From: Margaritispora aquatica
Lineage: Eukaryota > Ascomycota > Leotiomycetes > Helotiales > Discinellaceae
Reading direction: 5' to 3'
NCBI GenBank assembly: GCA_007644065.1
Contig: VJWN01000013.1
Coordinates: forward strand, 868,001-932,000
DNA length: 64,000 nt
Positions 32,490 through 43,268 of this stretch are shown in pieces (the first letter of the stretch is position 1; each line of letters begins with the position of its first letter). The notes beneath the pieces were generated by a model. It did not search any database and had not been told where the DNA came from. It saw only the letters and a list, made by a program, of their open reading frames with translations. A program made the translations under genes and the position numbers.

Positions 32490-33466
32490 CTTGATGTAAA
32501 GTATATGCGATGGAGGAACTGTACAAGAGGTGGCAAGTGGCAAATGGCAAAACGGTGAAATGCGAAGGATGGTATTTAAGAAGACAAACGGAAACCGAGA
32601 TGAAGAGAGATAGATGTAGGAAAAAAGAAAAAAGAACTAAGACAAAGAAATATAAACAGAAAAGGCTGCGAAGGCTTAGGAAATTGTTTTCTCACACCTC
32701 AAGCCTTGGGACGAACATTACGAACTCGCTGCGCCCTCGTCGTCAGCCCGCCCAAGGCCAGCTCCACATTTCCGACACATAACTGCGTTGCCCAAATTCA
32801 AACAAAACTTTCGGTCAATCAATGTGCTCGACTCTTGAAACAGAGTGTTATGCATTGAGTTCTCATCGGAATATTTGTTGCTTGATTCGAGATATCAAGA
32901 TGGATATTCCTTGATGTTGCTGCGTTCCAGGCTCTGGGGATTTCCCACCGAACGTATTTGAGGCTGAACCCACAGCCAGATAGATGACAAAGAATGTCTC
33001 TCACTTGGTGAAGACTCAGCCATAAGTCGACAACCAATGAAGATCCCGGGTAGCATTTTGAAACATCCCCGCTGCAGTGTGCCGGAGCATGTCTATAAAT
33101 AGGGAGTGAAGATCTTCAATTAGTGCTCAGTCAGATGACGAGGACGACTTCGATGAGAAAACGTAACTACTTTTGTAACAATATCAGGTGATAATAGTTG
33201 AGGGAATGACTCTTTGCAAGTGTTAGCAACTATGTCTCATTCATCATCAGTTACCTTAGCATTTCACGTAATCAACCAAGCCAAGCACGTGCAGGTATCC
33301 ACAATCATCATTTATTCGCTCGCTCGCTTGACTGAAATGCATCGAATACCTATGCAACGTACAATAATCCAGCAGTACTCCTTTTGACTGCTCTTTGCGG
33401 TCTTCGATTGTGGCTTTCATACCGTCGATGCCTTATTTAGCCAACACTTATTTTCTCATACTCACC
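32490..33466. other. Intergenic region
   Basis: About 980 bp between the PLC-like promoter and the coronin 3' end. A purine-rich stretch (32600-32670) lies just upstream of the PLC-like gene. No gene is seen. Confidence 0.5.
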
Positions 33467-35598
33467 CTATGATCTTGCGGCTTCCAATTCCAACTCCAGT
33501 TGACGAATGCGTTCACTTTGATCTTGTACTCCACTTCCAACCTTCATCTTCAATGTGTCAACCTCTTGTGCCAGTTGGCCAATCTTCTCACTTTGTGCTG
33601 TAATTGTCCTCGTTTGTGCCTCAAGAAGATTCTTAATTTGTTGCAGAGAACTTTCCACAGAACCGTTGCCTGCGGGGCCTGACACTGGAACTGGTCGAGA
33701 AGCAACGACTGGAGTTGGCTCAGGCTTAGGTGGTTCAAAAGACCGAGAGGTTGGTTGAGATACAGGTGATGCCTTTGGAGGGGTTGTCTTTGTTGGCGAA
33801 ACCTGCTTGCTATCTGCCTTCAAAGCCGCTGGGATAGATCTCTGTACAGGCCTGGAGATCTCCTCAAAACTCGAAGCATCATCGTCATCTTCTTCATCCT
33901 CACCGTCATCCTGAAACTTTGATGCCATAGCAGCAATAGAACCTTTTTGCTCACTCATAGTAGGTGGTGGTGATCTCTGAGTAATTACAGGTGTAGGCTC
34001 TACCTTCACAGGTGCTGGCTCCTCTTTCTTTACGATAGGTGCTTTGGCAGGAGCAGATGTGACAGCTGGAGATGGCTTGTATTGCGATGGAACCTCGACT
34101 GGTGTGTCTCCATTATAGATACTCTCCAGATCAATCTTTGCTGGGATGCCATCCTTGCCAGCGAGCCATTCTGCAGCGGACATCGCAGCTTTGCTTCCAG
34201 TGGCTGGTGGGAAGATATCGGATTGGAAAACCTCAGCCCGTCTTGGCACGGTGAATGAAATCGGCTCGATGTAACTATCGTTGACGGTCTTGTATGCTCT
34301 CATAACCTCGTTCTCATGAACATTGATGCCTCGTCTAGGGACAAAAGCAAGTCCTCGCTGTGGATCTCCAGATTTGTACTCCGAAAGGAACTCAAACTTG
34401 TCATTCTCGTATTCGTAGTAGCGAATATTACCATCACTAAAAGTATTAGCTTGCTTTTTTCGGATATTGCGGGTCACTTACCCTTTACCAGCCAGGTACA
34501 AACATTGAGTGCCGTCATCTATAAAACCATCAACAACATATCCCGCGATCAAGATTAAAAGTCTTACCCCAGAACGGCATGCAAACGCCAGAGATAGAAT
34601 CTAAGACAGTAAAACCTCCGAGTGGTTCTGCGGGAGCTCCCACATCCCATAAAGCCATTTGTCTATCACTCATCTTTGAGAATCCAGTTGTCGCAAGACG
34701 GTTGTGTTCTCCCATCCATACAACTCTGCTATTCTTCGCTCCTGTATGTCCAGATACCTCATGAGCTGCTCGCTCTTGTCTAACATCCCATACTCGGAGC
34801 TTCTTGTCCCTGGAAGTTGTAGCCAGCATAGAACCGTTTGCGCTCCATGACAAACTTTGAACGATATCGTTATGCTTTAGAGTCAACTGAGACTTGCCGC
34901 TCTCGATATCCCATAGCTTGATTGTATAGTCTCCAGAGGCAGAGGCGAGAATGTTTTCAGCTGCAGGGTTGAAAAGGACCTGTCCAACCTTTCTGCAAAT
35001 TATTAGAAACGCCCCTTGAGATCCTTTGCTTACTTACCTCGAGTGACCGGTCAGCTTGGAGATTGGTGCAACGTCCGCTGGCTCCTCTGCATCCGTGTAT
35101 AGTGTGAAGCCTTGTGGGACTTGCCAGATAAATACCTTACCATCATCAGAGCCAGAAGCAATAATGCGGTCATTGAAGGGGTTCCTGCAGATAGTCAGCG
35201 TCTCTGCGTTCCATGCGACAGTTTTCCAACCCACCAATCTGTGTCCAAAACTGGGGCAGTATGTCCACGGAACAAAGGGATCTGCTCTGGCAATCTGCCC
35301 TTCTCATTTACAGGTATAACAGCAAAAGCTCCTCCTCCACTAGCTTCCCAATTGACAGCTAGGTAATCCGGGTTTGCCTGTTTCTGTCAGCCTTCCCCCA
35401 CCACAAACAACAATCTGCAAGCTCCCACCTTAACTAAGTTGGTATCCCACGCATTGCGACTGATATGAAGGTTGTCATAGCAAGATTCCTTTCTTGTCGG
35501 CTTTCCGAAGACATGTCCTGGATAATTGTTAGCACGATCTGGTGTGCAGGGCTCTAATCCATACGGTATTTCGACGCGCGCACGAATCGTCCAGCCAT
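33467..35598 (-). CDS. CRN1: Coronin (actin-binding WD40 protein)
   Basis: Seven exons: 35598-35565, 35517-35429, 35377-35235, 35184-35038, 34992-34568, 34518-34482, 34436-33467. Introns are 45-51 nt; 614 aa. It starts MAGRFVRASKYRHVFGKPTR, the coronin signature. WD40 repeats follow, with GSDDGKVFIW, ASGDYTIKLWD, TSRDKKLRVWD and LALWD-like blades, then the coronin-specific extension (NIRYYEYENDKFEFLSEYKS, KTVNDSYIEPISFTVPRRAE, QSDIFPPATGSKAAMSAAEW). A Pro/Ser/acidic linker with a DGEDEEDDDD run precedes a C-terminal coiled coil of about 45 residues (SLQQIKNLLEAQ...). Coronin binds F-actin and the Arp2/3 complex at cortical patches. The fit to the family is end to end. Confidence 0.96.
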
Positions 35599-36112
35599 TT
35601 TCAATATTTGTATGTATCAAATAGAACTGCTAATGCTAGAAATATCGATCTTGAGGTTGAATGGATGGCAGATTTCAAGTTGTGATGTTGTTGTTAAGCT
35701 CTCGTGCTCTTTCAAGATCGCGAAGTTGTGGTGTTCTTGGGAGCTCACGGTGCATGGACGACTGACGAGGGATGGAATGACAGTCACGAATGGCTGCGCC
35801 TTGCTACGAGTGCTGCTATGCAATGGACTATTGTATCAATCTGCAATAGAAGCAAAGGCAAAGGGGACGCTTTCCTTCAAGATAAGGATACAGGATTTCT
35901 ATTCAACAAATATGTCGTAAGATCGTTCACGTCTCTGGGCGCATATTTTACTCGGTTTCACAACCCTCCACCACGACCTCCACTTCTTCATGCAGGCCAG
36001 CCCTCCAGTTTGAGCTATTCATGGATCAATCAAACGGTTAATGCTCGGCTCGTAAAACTCTGTTTACGATTCTTATACACACAAGTCGACATGCACAACA
36101 TCCAATCAAGAC
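35599..36112. other. Intergenic region upstream of coronin
   Basis: About 510 bp between the coronin start and the tRNA gene; contains the coronin promoter. Overlapping frames on both strands have no recognisable product. Confidence 0.5.
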
Positions 36113-36203
36113 AGTCGTATGGTCTAATGGTTATGATATCTCGTTCACAAGTCTTGAACACTAATCTCCGAGATGGTTCTGAGTTCGATCCTCAGTACGA
36201 CTA
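36113..36203 (+). tRNA. tRNA-Val(CAC) with an 18-nt intron
   Basis: A complete cloverleaf folds by hand. The acceptor stem AGTCGTA (36113-36119) pairs perfectly with TACGACT (36196-36202), with discriminator A at 36203. The D arm is GTC/GAT with a TAATGGTTAT loop. The anticodon stem TCTCG/CGAGA encloses TT-CAC-A...C, giving anticodon CAC at 36146-36148. The T arm is CTGAG-TTCGATC-CTCAG. An 18-nt insertion at 36150-36167 lies right after position 37, the canonical place for nuclear tRNA introns. Identity is Val by anticodon. A T-rich run follows at 36211. Confidence 0.85.
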
Positions 36204-37508
36204 ATGGTTACTTTTTGGATTTTTTCCCTTAACACTGGGAATGTGGTCTTTCGCTGCAACCATCGGATTTCTTTTTGGTTGGCCGAGAGCGAGCTGGTGT
36301 TGATTCGTGGACAGGATTTGCTTTGGTGCGCATGGCCAATCCACGCAGTGATTGTCCAGGAATTTGAATTTTGTCAGCTTTTCATGAAACACAAGGACGA
36401 TAGATGTCTATATCCTGCCAGATTTTTGATGAACTGAACTGCCAATTGAATGCTTGCCATACAAGAACTTTTCACATTGAACTCTATCTGGGCCAACTTA
36501 CATACGTTACGTTGAATCAATGATGAGGTATGTATAAGAAATGTTTTGATTTAGCAAACATTATTGAAAACAATGAAAACAGATGTCTCGCAAATCCACT
36601 CAGTAGATAGCGATTAAGGCAGATAGCTTTTTCTACATGGTAGTGGTAGGGTTGGCAAATATATTTTATCTCCATTGATGTTCAAGCGAGTTTCCTGTTC
36701 CTATAAAGTGTAAGTGAACGTCAGAAGCATACCACTACCATTCATTCTAGTGTACTATTAAACTACTTGCAGGATTTTCTCTACTAGTATTTTCGAACTA
36801 GGATTAGGAATAAATTGAGCGTATAGTGAGATTGAATCAATTTAAAAACAGAAAGCCAAGACTATTAAATGACGACAAGAAGGTGAATTCGGCTAACAAC
36901 AAAGTGAGTGATCTATGGAATCACAGTGGCGGATACAGACACTTGATGAAGGGAGTAAATTGAAGTTAAAAATAAGCTCAAGCCCTTATGCTAACTTCAT
37001 ATAAAAGGAATGCAGCTAAATGGAATGTTGACTCCCTGGCGATATTTCTTAAAAAAATAATAAAAAAAAACCAGGATAGGTAACTTAAACCTTATGAACA
37101 TAAACTTTTGTACTTACAAGTTTTGAGTTGAGAAAAGAAAGTGGTATTTTTATTGAATATAGAAAGTGATAAGCGCATCCGTGCTGTATTGTAGATATTA
37201 AAAGTGCATATCAATATGGTCTTGAATTGAATTTGCTTAGATATTGATCTCGATAGATAACTATAAAAGTACAATCCTTTAGCTTCTCCGTTATTAGATG
37301 ACTTGGCAATAGCTGCTATAATACAACGGATCCCGGATGAGATTTTTATCGAGGTGAGCGAGTCTCGAATATGAGTATAACGAGGATTGTTTCCCAACAA
37401 TTCTTAATCTGCCCTTAATTCGAATTCGATCCCAACTTCCCAACTGAGGGGTAAATAGCCTTGGTTGAAGTCGGAAGATAAATCCAATGATTAGAAAAAT
37501 CTAGAGAA
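36204..37508. other. AT-rich intergenic region
   Basis: About 1.3 kb, AT-rich especially after 36480, with A-runs near 37050. Short frames on both strands have no recognisable product. No gene is seen. Confidence 0.5.
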
Positions 37509-38318
37509 TCAAATCAAGCCTGCTCCCATTGATCCTCTCAGTGGCCATCCCGTCGTCCACAGTTCATCAAACTCCTGTCGAGCTTGCTCACATGCAGATC
37601 GCATCTCCTCAGAGCTAGTAAGCGCAGGAAATTCTACTAAGGGAAACTTCTTCGAAAATTCCTTGCCAGACGGTAAGTCGAGATCATTGTATTTATAGTA
37701 CATTATCCTGTTCTGTATACTAAATGAAGAATACAGAAGCTTGTGACAAAAGACTCGAAAGGAGTCCTCAGAAGATTTGGTATGCCACCAGGGTTGCCAC
37801 CAGACATCGAGATTGATGGCGAGGTAAGGCGTAGCTTTGGCTGCTGCCATCTCTCGCAAGACATCATCGTCGATTTCTATGGGACGAATTCGATCACAAT
37901 GACGGTTGATCCAGATCTTGGAAGAGGGTATGGTTTCATCTGGTAAGCTGAGGGGTGGCGGAGGTCTGCAATCGCACTCTACCGCATGATTTAAATCTTC
38001 TTCTATCGCATGAAAGATGCTGGAAACGAGTTCGTAGTGGTTCATGCCAATTGCTCTGGCTTCGATATTCACATGCAGCACTGCCGGAACAGGTTGATGC
38101 GTAAAGAGCTTATAGGCTTGGTATTCAAAAGGGATAATGTTTTTGTCTTGATCGCAGTAAGTGCTCGTCCTTATTGTCCATCCTCCTAACCACAGGTCGA
38201 GAGATCGTGACTGAGTCGATATATAGGTCCAGATGACGCTTCGGATCTCAAGAGGAAGCTTTCGGAAGCAGGTAAACTCGCTTAACTGTGACCCAGCTGG
38301 ATCAAAAACGATAGACAT
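37509..38318 (-). CDS. 2EXR-domain protein
   Basis: Single-exon 269-aa protein beginning at the ATG at 38318. The segment FTCFRKLPLEIRSVIWTYIS near the N-terminus is the start of the 2EXR domain (F-x-F/L-x-LP-E-R-x-IW), a very common ascomycete domain of unknown function. The second part of the domain is seen in VPAVLHVNIEARAIGMNHY, the usual 'LL.V..EAR......Y' block. The rest is rich in Trp, Asp and Glu with no catalytic motif evident. No signal peptide or membrane segment. A second 2EXR gene lies at 48601. These proteins are numerous and fast-evolving in filamentous ascomycetes. Confidence 0.85.
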   Translation of the reverse strand: MSIVFDPAGSQLSEFTCFRKLPLEIRSVIWTYISTQSRSLDLWLGGWTIRTSTYCDQDKNIIPFEYQAYKLFTHQPVPAVLHVNIEARAIGMNHYELVSSIFHAIEEDLNHAVECDCRPPPPLSLPDETIPSSKIWINRHCDRIRPIEIDDDVLREMAAAKATPYLAINLDVWWQPWWHTKSSEDSFRVFCHKLLYSSFSIQNRIMYYKYNDLDLPSGKEFSKKFPLVEFPALTSSEEMRSACEQARQEFDELWTTGWPLRGSMGAGLI

Positions 38319-38724
38319 GTTAATTTTCCTGATGAAAGCTGGCCAGATTTGCCACGCAAGAGTATCGGATTGAGAAGGATAAAGTAAAAGAAATATACAT
38401 TTCTGAGGGTTGTAGGAGCTTGTCTTCTAGTGAGGTTCGTTAGCTAGCTCAAGAGGTAGGTATGCTTGGCAACCCCGGAAAGCAGCAGAGTATTGATGAC
38501 TAATCACGACGTCAATATGGCCCGAGGACTTCGAAAATCATATCAGAATTCCTATGATTGAGGAGCCTACTACCACAACGATTGAACTATCTATAGCAGA
38601 TAGATATCCACAATTAGTCTCTAGGACACTTTGAGAAACCTCCACTACTTCTCTTTTACGACCATCCTAGAAGACAAGCAACTTCTCCAGTCAATCAGAG
38701 AGTGCAATCCTATTACCAAGCACG
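38319..38724. promoter_or_regulatory. Divergent intergenic region, 2EXR and BolA genes
   Basis: 406 bp between two divergent start codons. No recognisable box beyond AT-rich stretches. Confidence 0.4.
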
Positions 38725-39285
38725 ATGGACAAAGTAGCTTCAGCAACAATGCGCCATTGCCAGCGTACCGGCAGATCTTTCAGATGCCAGAGCTCGAATA
38801 CAGCTTCGAAGTGTATTGCGACAACTATCTGCCCAGCTAGAAATGTGATGACGAGCTCGAAACCTCCACCATCTACGATCCCAAGGAGATCAATTATATC
38901 CACCACCCTTCGAAGTCGTCACCAGCTCAAAGATAATGTTTCAAGACGATACATCACATCAGAGTCCTCAATCCAAGACACAATTGGTGCAGGAGCAGCA
39001 GGAATCCCGGAAGAAGCAGCGCGGGAACGAGAAGTGCTCGAGGCACCGGAACATTTGAATGAGAAAGAGAGGGAAATCTGGCAGCTTCTGATGAACGAGT
39101 TGGAGTGCACAAGCTTGGAAGTGCAGGATATCAGTGGTGGCTGTGGAAGCATGTATGGGATCGACATTGTGAGCGAAAAGTTTAGGGGCTTGAGCATGTT
39201 GAAACAACAGAGGCTGGTGAATGATGTGCTTGGGGAAGAGATAAAGACATGGCATGGAGTGCAGCTCAAGACGAGAGCTCCGTGA
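38725..39285 (+). CDS. Mitochondrial BolA-family protein (BOL3/BOLA3-like)
   Basis: Single-exon 186-aa protein. The first 80 residues are Arg/Ser/Thr-rich with almost no acidic residues, as in a mitochondrial presequence. Residues about 110-186 form a BolA domain: LECTSLEVQDISGGCGSMYG, then IVSEKFRGLSMLKQQRLVND, then a C-terminal EIKTWHGVQLKT. The Cys in GGCGSMY and the His in WHG are the positions that ligate the iron-sulfur cluster together with monothiol glutaredoxin. BOL3-type proteins help deliver [4Fe-4S] clusters to mitochondrial enzymes such as lipoate synthase. An ATG at residue 9 is an alternative start. Confidence 0.88.
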   Translation: MDKVASATMRHCQRTGRSFRCQSSNTASKCIATTICPARNVMTSSKPPPSTIPRRSIISTTLRSRHQLKDNVSRRYITSESSIQDTIGAGAAGIPEEAAREREVLEAPEHLNEKEREIWQLLMNELECTSLEVQDISGGCGSMYGIDIVSEKFRGLSMLKQQRLVNDVLGEEIKTWHGVQLKTRAP

Positions 39286-39765
39286 GGAAAGTTTTTGGAA
39301 ACAGAAGACGCATGATACGAGCAACAAGGTGCTGGGCGCATTGCTTGGATTTGCAGCAAGCAACTGTATTATTGTACGATATCGAGCAGGATGACAAGGG
39401 AAATATTGTGTCGAATACTATGTCTACCGACACAGCTGGTGGCTACGAGTCGGTATGTAGCAAAGTCACCAAAACTCTACGACTGTGGATGTACGAAATA
39501 GCTGGAAAAATGTCATTACAACGCTGGCGCGGTGCTCTTCAGTTTTTAAAACAAAATATTGTGTCTCGCTGCATTCGGAAACATTGTTCCGGGCTGGTAC
39601 AGTGGGATGGCAACCCCTCGTTTACTCGGACAACTTGCATTTTGGGATCCATTCAAGCTCTCCTATTTCTCCGTGTACACCTACTCACTTCTCATTTCCT
39701 TCTCAATCTTCTTGTTTATATATTAAAATAACTTTAACATTTGGGACTTTCAAAAATCCTTCAAA
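39286..39765. promoter_or_regulatory. Upstream region of the DenD-like gene
   Basis: 480 bp between the BolA gene and the DenD-like start. It contains an inverted CGGAA-N6-TTCCG (39576-39591; that is, CGG-N10-CCG) about 175 bp upstream of the ATG, a typical Zn2Cys6 target layout. The binding factor is unknown. No gene is seen. Confidence 0.4.
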
Positions 39766-40776
39766 ATGCCCACCATACTGATCACTGGCGCAGCAGGTTT
39801 CATCGGACAGCTACTCGCCGAACGACTTCTTCGCGAACCTCAATATACGCTCATCCTCACAGACGTAATCACGCCTCCCATTCCAGCAAAAGCCCTCAAT
39901 CCCAAGAACGCACGCGCAATCCAAGCCGATCTCTGTGATGCCTCTTCTCTGTCCTCTCTCATCGAGTCCACAAAGGGACTGGATGCCGTCTATATATTCC
40001 ATGGCATCATGTCCTCTGGTTCTGAAGCCAATTTCGAGCTCGGTATGAAAGTTAACTTCACAGCTACAGCAGCTTTGCTCGAAGCCCTACGATTGGCATA
40101 CACACCAAAGGCTAATGGAGATAAATTGCTGAGGGTCATCTACGCTAGTTCGCAAGCTGTCTATGGGCAACCTCTGCCGGAAGTCATTGACGAGAACGTC
40201 CTGCCCACACCTGAAGGATCATATGGGACGCAGAAACTGATCTGCGAAGCTCTGATCAATGATTATACGCGCAAGGGCTTCATTGATGGGTTTGCGCTGC
40301 GTTTCCCTACGATTACGGTGCGGCCAGGCAAACCTACACAAGCAGCTTCATCCTTCATCTCTGGCATGATCCGCGAGCCATTGGCAGGAATCGAGTGTAT
40401 TATTCCGCTCAAAGACAGAGACTTTGTTTCCTGGATCTGCAGTCCCAAGACTCTGGCTGAGAACTTGGTGTTTGCATTGACGGTCGATCCGAGCAAGGGA
40501 CTTGAGAGCCACCGCAGAGTCATTAATATGCCAGGACACGGTGTCACAGTTCAGGATATGATGGATGCGCTTGCTAAAGTTGCGGGAGAGGACAAGCTTC
40601 AGTTATTGAAGGAAGACACGGACGTTGATATGGAGAGGATATTGAGGAGTTGGGGGATCAACTTCGATAACACTCTTGCGTACAAGTTGGGATTTCAGAA
40701 GGATGTCAGCTTCGAGCAGGCAGTGAGAGATTACAAGGAAAGTCTGGAATGGGGAAGAAGTCGGAATGTGAAGTGA
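39766..40776 (+). CDS. denD: DenD-like D-erythronate dehydrogenase (SDR/epimerase family)
   Basis: Single-exon 336-aa protein beginning MPTILITGAAGFIG, the extended-SDR Rossmann motif. The catalytic triad is visible as Ser in IYASSQAVYG (about 128-129) and Tyr153/Lys157 in GSYGTQK. The motif FHGIMSSGSEANFELG and the RFPTITVRPGKPTQAASSFI block place it with the DenD group of NAD-dependent epimerase/dehydratase-like proteins. DenD oxidises D-erythronate at C2 and in bacteria is encoded with DUF1537 kinases. It is followed on the same strand, 464 bp later, by a class II aldolase. The function is by family resemblance; a generic sugar-nucleotide epimerase is less likely given the length and motifs. 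Confidence 0.85.
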   Translation: MPTILITGAAGFIGQLLAERLLREPQYTLILTDVITPPIPAKALNPKNARAIQADLCDASSLSSLIESTKGLDAVYIFHGIMSSGSEANFELGMKVNFTATAALLEALRLAYTPKANGDKLLRVIYASSQAVYGQPLPEVIDENVLPTPEGSYGTQKLICEALINDYTRKGFIDGFALRFPTITVRPGKPTQAASSFISGMIREPLAGIECIIPLKDRDFVSWICSPKTLAENLVFALTVDPSKGLESHRRVINMPGHGVTVQDMMDALAKVAGEDKLQLLKEDTDVDMERILRSWGINFDNTLAYKLGFQKDVSFEQAVRDYKESLEWGRSRNVK

Positions 40777-41240
40777 TTTAAGTGTTTGCCTTCCATTGGC
40801 ACATTGGGCAGAACTATGAAATCTGGAGAGCTGGAAAGTGGTTCTATGCTGTTGGACAGAGGAGATACAGTCAATGTGCGAGAAGTATCTGCATATCGAC
40901 CTCATGTATTTGTATTCTCGTCCCATCCACTTCAACTGCAGACATGCTTTGCCTCTTGAGCTCTCATCAAATCATTTCCCCATTATTTTCGGTGTTCCTC
41001 CCGAGTTGAACAACACATGTCTCAGTGGGGGTTTATCGGGAGCCTTTCCCCGCCATCAAGTGGTGTGTGTAGTGGGGTTGAAGCTGAATGACATCCCACT
41101 CCTCCAGAGCTTACCACAAATATCTAGTACGTACCTTCGTACTATTCTCTATTTTGATACTTCTTTTTGCTTTTCTATATTTCTCTTCCACCGTAGTATT
41201 TATAGGCATTTTATTCCAAGTTTGCTCTTTGCTTCATATC
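40777..41240. other. Intergenic region between DenD-like and aldolase genes
   Basis: 464 bp between two same-strand genes, with pyrimidine-rich sequence just before 41241. Frames here are short. It holds a terminator and a promoter; no gene is seen. Confidence 0.5.
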
Positions 41241-42212
41241 ATGGCCAATCCAATGGAAAACAACAAAGCAATTCGCATGCTCAAAGCTGCCGAAGAAGGC
41301 GGATATGGAGTGATAGGAGTTGTATCTGTAAGTAGCTTTGCTCAGGGCTTTATACAAACCATCCGCTCACGCAAGTGAGTACAGTATAATCTTGAAACAA
41401 TCACCGCGCTCGTGAAAGCCGCAGAAGCAAAGCGCTCACCGGCCCAAATCCTCCTATTCCCATGGGCACTACACTACTCGCCGCTCCTCATTCACCTCGC
41501 CGTCGTCGCATGCGCCAACGCCAGCGTGCCCATAACACTGCACATGGACCACGCACAGTCTGAAGACGAGATCATCGCTGCGGCTGAGTACCCCTTCGAC
41601 AGCATCATGGTCGACATGTCGCATTACGAGAAAGAGGATAATTTGGAGAAAACGAAGAGGATAACTGCAATGCTACATGCCAAGGGGATAGCAACTGAAG
41701 CAGAGCCCGGGAGAATCAATGGAGGCGAGGATGGCGTCAAGGATACCGGCGATTTGGAGGGTGTGTTGACGGATGAAGCGCAGGCGGAGATGTTCCTTGA
41801 TACGGGGATTGACTTTCTGGCGCCTGCGTTTGGGAATATCCATGGCGCCTATGGGGGCGTGGAGAACATCAAGCTGGACTTTCCGAGGTTAGTTTTGTCC
41901 CTCGCGTATTGAAAATTTTCATTTCATTAACTGGGTGCTAGACTCGAGAAGCTCAAAGAAGTGTGCAAAGGCAGGGCATCGCTCGTGCTACACGGCACGA
42001 ATACATTCCCAGATGATACGATGCGCGAGTGTATAAAGGGAGGCATGACACGGTGTAATGTGAATGAGCTGGTCTTGTTCAGATATAATGAATACGTTAA
42101 GGAGAATACTGGCAAGGTGCCGTTGACGGAGCTAATGGCTGAGGGGACGAGGTTGATTCAGGTTGAGATCGAACATCAGATGGATGTCATGGGATCGACT
42201 GGGAAGGCTTGA
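41241..42212 (+). CDS. Class II aldolase (fructose-bisphosphate/tagatose-bisphosphate aldolase-like)
   Basis: Three exons, 41241-41327, 41385-41887 and 41942-42212 (introns 57 and 54 nt); 286 aa, the usual length for the GatY/KbaY/FBA class II group. It reads MANPMENNKAIRMLKAAEEG, then TLHMDHAQSEDEI with the catalytic Asp84 and zinc ligand His85. EAEPGRINGGED follows, then FGNIHGAYGG (His182) and LHGTNTFPDD (His214), completing the three-His zinc site. The enzyme cleaves or forms a C-C bond next to a phosphorylated keto group. In plants and some fungi an aldolase of this type is fused behind the dehydrogenase-dehydrogenase-DUF1537 protein, whose counterpart here is at 12096. It therefore probably works in the same sugar-acid route, releasing a triose or shorter fragment from a phosphorylated intermediate; that last step is inference. 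Confidence 0.92.
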
Positions 42213-43268
42213 TGTGCTCATGGCTTCCAAGGTGAGAGGTGGATCACGAGCTCATTATCCAGAGAAGACACAACGTCAACTCAAAAATATCAGCAACGAT
42301 ATATGAATACGAGCAAGGCAGCAATCACACACTTCGTCATGTCTGGAAATTGCAATATTCATAACGAATTCGATTTGATCCCACTTGACTGTCAACTCTT
42401 CGGGATGTATGAAGATGGACACGATTAATTATGGTTATGATAAGGTAAATCACCAAATCTTGCACCGTCTCAGCACCAAGGATAAGGAAAGAACTCCGAG
42501 GTATGTTTCCAACACTTATAGAGACCTGTGCGAGTGTCCACCTCCTTCACAAGTACATTCTTTAGTAGACTTCTAGAGTATATCGAGTTTTGTTATTGCT
42601 CTTCCTCATCGTGGTGTTTACTTTTCACGGCATCATTCTCTTCTTCGCGGTTAAGCATATTTTTTTTTTTTTGGAAGTTTTGCGCTATTTTCTGTGTGAA
42701 TCGTCTCACTGTTCAACTTGTCGGGGAGGGAAACGAAATTTTCTTCCAACAGTGGTCTAGAAAGACATACATACTACAAAATCCGTAACTATACGAGGTC
42801 TTACATCGATAATCGGTCTTTGAGCATATTTTGCATCTGTTACTGGGTACTTTCAATCCTGTTTGGGGTCAAAATGAGAGGTTGTTCATGAGAAATCCAT
42901 CAGCAAGCAGGTGATTCGCTTAACCCCAGGGTGGGGGCTGAGGACATGATTGGCAGCTACCCACAGGCGGCTAATGAGACGTCCATACGGCTTGAATACC
43001 AACGGAATATCAAGCGACGGCTCCTCCCTATATGGTGGGTAAGGGTTGTTTCAGAGTATAATGTCGATTGGGATGCTGGATTTAGCACGAAATAAGCCTC
43101 ACCTTACAAACTTATATTGGCGTCGTTGGTGATATGCCAGACAGTCACTCAGGTTTAAGTTCAACACTGCTCTGTTATTTTTGAAAGATTGGGTCCAAAA
43201 GAATCTCCAAAAAATCTCAACGAAACCTAGAATACAAATGAAGCGACTCGGCAATTATCGAAGCCATA
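42213..43268. other. Intergenic region
   Basis: About 1.06 kb. Contains a T12 run near 42660. Two small frames near 42385-42788 are unsupported. No gene is seen. Confidence 0.5.

Noticed and set aside
42385..42788. Two small plus-strand frames after the aldolase
   Set aside because: They are short, include a T12 tract, and have no domain or splice support.
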